Positions 24,879-28,212 of a stretch of DNA of 28,212 bases are shown here, in pieces. A program made the translations under genes and the position numbers. Numbering within the stretch: the first letter of the stretch is position 1; each line of letters starts with the position of its first letter. The stretch comes from a candidate division TA06 bacterium SM23_40 (GTDB taxonomy: Bacteria; LJUI01; SM1-40). The notes under the pieces are model-generated. The model was not told the origin of the DNA. It saw nothing but the letters and a program-made list of their open reading frames with translations, and did not search any database. Where the stretch lies: positions 1 through 28,212 of the forward strand of contig LJUI01000016.1 in NCBI GenBank assembly GCA_001303705.1. The letters run 5' to 3'.

Positions 24879-26390
24879 TCACCGCCGGGAGCCGGTCGGC
24901 ACATCCACCCTCACTTCTTCTTCCTCCTCCTCCTCCAGCGAACCTGGCTTCTGATCAGCTAGCGTCTCCTTCAAACATCCATCCGCGAACTCGCACCCGG
25001 CGCAGACGACCATCGTCTTGTATGCGCCGAAGCACCTGGGAACGCTGATCCCCCAGGTCTCCAGCCCTGCTCGCACCCGCGCACGAAGCATCGAGACCGT
25101 TCCGATCGGCCCCCCCTCCTTCTCCAGGGCCCGTACCAGGGCTTCGACTGCCTCCGAGTCGAATTGTGTCCCCGAGCATCGCCGCAGCTCAGCTACCGCC
25201 TCCTCGCGGCTGCGCGCCGGTTTGTATGGACGCGGAGAGGTCATGGCATCGTAAGCATCGGCCACAGCCAGAATCCTCGCCCCGAGAGGTATCTCAGTTC
25301 CGGCCAGCCCATCTGGATATCCGCTCCCGTCGAGACTTTCGTGGTGATGCCGTACGATAGGTATCTCCTTCCCGAATGAAGCCTTCTTGGCGAGTATCTC
25401 CGCGCCCGCTGCTGGATGGGCCTTGACAGCCTCGTATTCCTCGGTCGTGAGCCACCCCGGTTTAGTGAGGGTCGCATCTCTCGTCCCGATCTTTCCGATG
25501 TCGTGCACCAACGCTGCACGCTTAATTGTCTCGCCCAGCCGATAGCTGACCCGCAGTTCTCTGAGGATCATGTTTGTATAGTCGATCACCCGCTGCGAGT
25601 GTTTTTCGGTGTATCGGTCCTTGGCCTCGATCAGCTTGGCCATCAGAGCCAGGCTTTCCTCTTCACTCCGGCGCACCTCGACCTTATCCTGGAAGTGCAC
25701 ACGTATGAGAAGGAGAAACGGTATGGCCAAAGCCACAACCCAGGGACTCACTTCCAGGTACAGCCACGCCGCTGCCGCCCCGGCGATGGCCAGCACAACA
25801 TGACCAAGGGCCATGGATCGCCCGATCGCCCAAGCCTGCCAGAGGAAGGGGATGCGCTCGTGTAGCCTGACAGCTGTTGCCAGCAGACCGGTGTTCAGAA
25901 AGAAGTATACCAGTGCGCATAGGCCCAGCGGGATCAAGAACTTGGGAAAAGAATATGCAGATCCGGCCTCCTGAGCGATCTGGAACACCAGACCTGCAAC
26001 ACCCACAGAAACTACGAACTGGGAGAAATTGAAGGCTACGGCGAAGACAGAATCTCTAGTTCGGTACCCTTTCCTAAGCCACAACTGATGAACTGAGCCT
26101 ACAAACAACTCGCGAAGCACGACAAGCCACACAGCGGCACCCGGTCCCAGCACGATGATCGAAGCATATTCGGCCGCGAAACTGACAGATAGCCAAATAC
26201 CCGAGGGAAATCGACTTGGAAAGAACTCGGGAAAAGCAAGCAATATCCCCCAGAAGACAAATGCCTGCCAGTCAACGTCTCCCATCCGGGAGGTCAAATG
26301 CCACAAAACCAGAATGGCTACTCCCAGGAGGGCGACAGAGAATATCTTGGACGATTTGGGCAAATTGAGTGCGAATGGGCTCTCTGGCAC
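24879..26390 (-). CDS. Membrane HD-GYP phosphodiesterase with a C-terminal four-cysteine cluster
   Basis: The protein has 503 residues from a GTG at 26390 with GAAGG upstream. A TTG at 26447 is also in frame but has no ribosome site and lies only ~12 bases from the predicted transcript start. Residues ~15-230 hold about seven transmembrane helices, a MASE-like integral membrane sensor. The HD-GYP domain spans ~240-425: His296-Asp297 (AALVHDIGKIG), HHHE (348-351), canonical GSGYP (355-359) and VADAYDAMTS. Residues ~426-485 are an unusual tail with Cys453, Cys463, Cys466 and Cys472 (C-x9-C-x2-C-x5-C), which could bind zinc or an iron-sulphur cluster. A run of seven glutamates follows. It should hydrolyse cyclic di-GMP at the membrane. 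It is a single-gene unit with its own promoter. Confidence 0.9.
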   Translation of the reverse strand: MPESPFALNLPKSSKIFSVALLGVAILVLWHLTSRMGDVDWQAFVFWGILLAFPEFFPSRFPSGIWLSVSFAAEYASIIVLGPGAAVWLVVLRELFVGSVHQLWLRKGYRTRDSVFAVAFNFSQFVVSVGVAGLVFQIAQEAGSAYSFPKFLIPLGLCALVYFFLNTGLLATAVRLHERIPFLWQAWAIGRSMALGHVVLAIAGAAAAWLYLEVSPWVVALAIPFLLLIRVHFQDKVEVRRSEEESLALMAKLIEAKDRYTEKHSQRVIDYTNMILRELRVSYRLGETIKRAALVHDIGKIGTRDATLTKPGWLTTEEYEAVKAHPAAGAEILAKKASFGKEIPIVRHHHESLDGSGYPDGLAGTEIPLGARILAVADAYDAMTSPRPYKPARSREEAVAELRRCSGTQFDSEAVEALVRALEKEGGPIGTVSMLRARVRAGLETWGISVPRCFGAYKTMVVCAGCEFADGCLKETLADQKPGSLEEEEEEEVRVDVPTGSRR

Positions 26391-26465
26391 TGGCCAAATA
26401 CCTTCATCGCAAGTTCTCGACAGGACTCCGGACTCCAAAGGGGACAAAAGGACCGACGCCGGAAA

Positions 26466-26493
26466 ATCGTACCCTCCATGCCCTCCGTGTCAA
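26466..26493 (-). promoter_or_regulatory. Sigma-70-type promoter for the membrane HD-GYP gene
   Basis: Minus strand: TTGACA (26493-26488), 16-base spacer, TACGAT (26471-26466). The -35 box is perfect; the -10 box is only 4 of 6. The start would be near 26459, which favours the GTG start at 26390 over the TTG at 26447. In the 26494-26859 gap I see only short repeats: an inverted repeat CTGAGGT (26650-26656) / ACCTCAG (26666-26672), two copies of CTCAGAGG, and the hairpin at 26803-26830. Confidence 0.4.
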
Positions 26494-26802
26494 CCCCGCT
26501 GCCACGCCACTAACCACCACCCAAGCCAGGCCCCTGACCAGGGACCCACCTTCCACCGGCCCCGGCGGCCAGGATTAATGACAAGAGGGCGAAGAACACT
26601 CTATAAAGCTTAGCCAAACGGGATCGACCTCCTTCCGTAGATTCACTCCCTGAGGTAATCCGCTCACCTCAGAGGCAAATCGCTCCGCTCAGAGGTCCGC
26701 CCCGAGAGGTTTTTTCAGCTTCTTGATGAGCCGCGGGAGCAGTCCCAGATAACCCTCGCAAGTACCATGATCTCGAGTGTTCCTTTACCTCCATACAGAC
26801 GA

Positions 26803-26830
26803 TCGGCACCCTCACTCATGGGGGTGCCGA
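26803..26830 (-). terminator. Hairpin after the GAF sigma-54 activator gene
   Basis: TCGGCACCC / GGGTGCCGA forms a perfect 9-base-pair stem with a 10-base loop, 30 bases after the stop at 26860. No T-run follows on the minus strand (TCGTCTGTATGG), so its role as a terminator is tentative. Confidence 0.4.
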
Positions 26831-26859
26831 CTGAACTGAGCTCTCTGAAAGGATGACTC

Positions 26860-28212
26860 CTATGCCATCCCGTATCGCTTGAGCTTCTTGAGAAGACCCT
26901 GTCTTGATACTCCTAACTCTATGGCTGCGCGTGTCTTATTGCCACCGTGCTTGGTGAGGCTTCGCTCGATCATCTCGCGTTCGAGTTCCTGCAGGGCATC
27001 GACTAGCGTCAGCCTGGTCTGTTCTCCGTACAGGTCCCGTTCGACTTCACCGGCAGACGACCGGAGGCTCGGCGAGAAATCGCCCGGCTCGATCTCTTCT
27101 CTATCACCGCACAGTGCCGTAGCACGCTCGACCTCATGTCGCAGCTCACGCACGTTGCCAGGCCACGAGTAGTCCAGCATGACGCGCATGGCAGCTGTTG
27201 AGAACCTCCTCTTCGGGCCCTGAGAGTAGACTTGCAGGAAGTGTTCCGCCAGGAGCTGTATGTCTTCTCGTCTCGTCCGCAGTGGGGGGATCTCGAGACA
27301 GAGCGTATTCAATCGGTAGTACAGGTCTTCACGGAAGCGACCGGCTTCGACCTCGGCCCTCAGGCTCTTGTTCGAAGCAGAGATGAGACGTACATCCACC
27401 TTCCGGGTCTCAGTAGCACCAAGCGCCATGATCTCGCCAGTTTCGAGAACCCGCAGCAACTTCGCCTGTGTACCCGGGCCCATCTCGCTGACCTCATCCA
27501 AGAAGAGTGTCCCCCGGTGGGCCACTTCAAGCAGACCCCGTTTGTCCTCAACCGCGCCCGTGAATGCACCCTTCCGATGACCGAAGAGTTCGCTCTCCAG
27601 CAACGTCTCAGGAAGGGCAGCGCAGTTGAGCACCACAAACCGCTCGCCGCGCCGCTTGCTGTTATAGTGGATGGCTCGCGCGACCAGCTCCTTGCCAGTA
27701 CCGGTTTCGCCTTCGAGCAGAACGGGCATCGGCCTGTCCACGACTTTCAGGACAGTGTCCAGAAGATCAATCATGTTACGGTTCTGGGTGATGATGTTCC
27801 CGAACTGCGACCGTTCCTCGAGTTGACGGCGCAACAGCAGATTCTGCCTGATAAGCTCTTCATCCCGCATTGCCACCAGCTTGAGTGCAACCACTCCGGA
27901 GAACAGAATGAATGTCTCGAGATCGCGCTGACCGAACGCAGGGGGAGAATTCTCTTGCAGACGGTCGATGTATACGAAGCCGTCAACGGTGCCGTCAATC
28001 CCGACAGGAATCATCATCAGACTCGCGATTCTGTCCGCCCCCCCAGGGATCCCATGGAACCGCTCGTCCACACCTACCTGCGTGGAGATGATCGGTCGTC
28101 GCAGGGCAACCTCTTCGCCCTCGAGCGATCCGGTGAGCCACGTGAGAAGCTTCGATGCCTCCTCCTTTCGCAGCTGGTGGCTCTCGACAACTCGACACCC
28201 ATCCGCCTCAGC
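26860..28212 (-). CDS. Sigma-54-dependent transcriptional activator with GAF sensor domain (N-terminus outside the window)
   Basis: The frame is open to the window edge, giving 450 visible residues; a GTG at 28071 lies inside the GAF domain and is not the likely start. The visible N-terminal ~115 residues are the end of a GAF domain (VGIDGTVDGFVYIDR ... FGQRDLETFILFSGVVALKL). The AAA+ domain follows, with Walker A GETGTGKE, an intact GAFTGA sigma-54 loop, Walker B RGTLFLDE, FREDLYYRL and SWPGNVREL. The C-terminus is a Fis-type helix-turn-helix (NKTRAAIELGVSRQGLLKKL). No receiver domain is visible, so it is probably controlled by a ligand or partner sensed through GAF (an FHA domain may precede). 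In contrast to the NtrC protein at 16072-17451, its GAFTGA loop is standard. Confidence 0.92.
   Translation of the reverse strand, partial: AEADGCRVVESHQLRKEEASKLLTWLTGSLEGEEVALRRPIISTQVGVDERFHGIPGGADRIASLMMIPVGIDGTVDGFVYIDRLQENSPPAFGQRDLETFILFSGVVALKLVAMRDEELIRQNLLLRRQLEERSQFGNIITQNRNMIDLLDTVLKVVDRPMPVLLEGETGTGKELVARAIHYNSKRRGERFVVLNCAALPETLLESELFGHRKGAFTGAVEDKRGLLEVAHRGTLFLDEVSEMGPGTQAKLLRVLETGEIMALGATETRKVDVRLISASNKSLRAEVEAGRFREDLYYRLNTLCLEIPPLRTRREDIQLLAEHFLQVYSQGPKRRFSTAAMRVMLDYSWPGNVRELRHEVERATALCGDREEIEPGDFSPSLRSSAGEVERDLYGEQTRLTLVDALQELEREMIERSLTKHGGNKTRAAIELGVSRQGLLKKLKRYGMA

Noticed and set aside
26692-26795. Small minus-strand open frames, one ending in YLGLLPRLIKKLKKPLGADL, in the gap after the last activator
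   Set aside because: That frame has no ATG, GTG or TTG start, and the 17-residue alternative from an ATG is poorly spaced from its GGAGG; not supportable as a gene.

Overview
The window comes from a bacterial chromosome of fairly high GC (high fifties percent by eye). It shows no tRNA, rRNA, CRISPR array or intact insertion sequence. Several features suggest an uncultivated bacterium of the FCB type (Eisenbacteria, Krumholzibacteriota or Latescibacterota-like): secreted parallel beta-helix proteins, a zinc carboxypeptidase ending in a FlgD/type-IX-like tail, large multi-sensor kinases and HD-GYP proteins. This placement is an inference and is not proven by any marker gene here. Most genes lie on the minus strand; the one clear plus-strand gene is a subtilase.

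Left half (1-13.6 kb): a secreted-protein region. Three right-handed beta-helix proteins (1-221 partial, 697-1887, 2065-3699) are followed by a divergently transcribed S8 subtilase (4374-6257), an Asp-box (BNR-like) exoprotein (6510-7706) and two tandem M14 zinc carboxypeptidases (7920-10385 and 10523-13609). The third beta-helix gene is split by an in-frame TGA. Two complete beta-helix proteins, the subtilase and the first carboxypeptidase end in the same roughly 105-residue C-terminal domain, although their catalytic or structural parts are unrelated. The second carboxypeptidase carries a FlgD-like sorting-type tail instead. This looks like a set of exported proteins sharing one surface-targeting or attachment module.

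Right half (14-28.2 kb): a signalling region. A six-gene minus-strand cluster runs from 24406 to 16072: ktrB, ktrA, a small TPR protein, a 48-residue zinc-ribbon protein, a 1445-residue membrane histidine kinase and an NtrC-type response regulator. Gaps are short and the last two genes overlap. Immediately downstream, a response regulator with GAF and HD-GYP domains (14061-15710) is preceded by an exact sigma-54 promoter match (TGGCAC-N5-TTGC). The simplest reading is that the kinase/NtrC pair activates this cyclic-di-GMP hydrolase through sigma-54, while being co-transcribed with a potassium uptake system. A membrane HD-GYP protein with a C-terminal four-cysteine cluster (24879-26390) and a second sigma-54 activator with a GAF sensor (26860 to beyond the window end) follow.

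Convincing sigma-70-type promoters were read by eye for six transcription units, a weaker one for a seventh, and several intrinsic terminators separate the units. Many of these promoters lie about 190-270 bases upstream of the start codon, leaving long, partly structured leaders.
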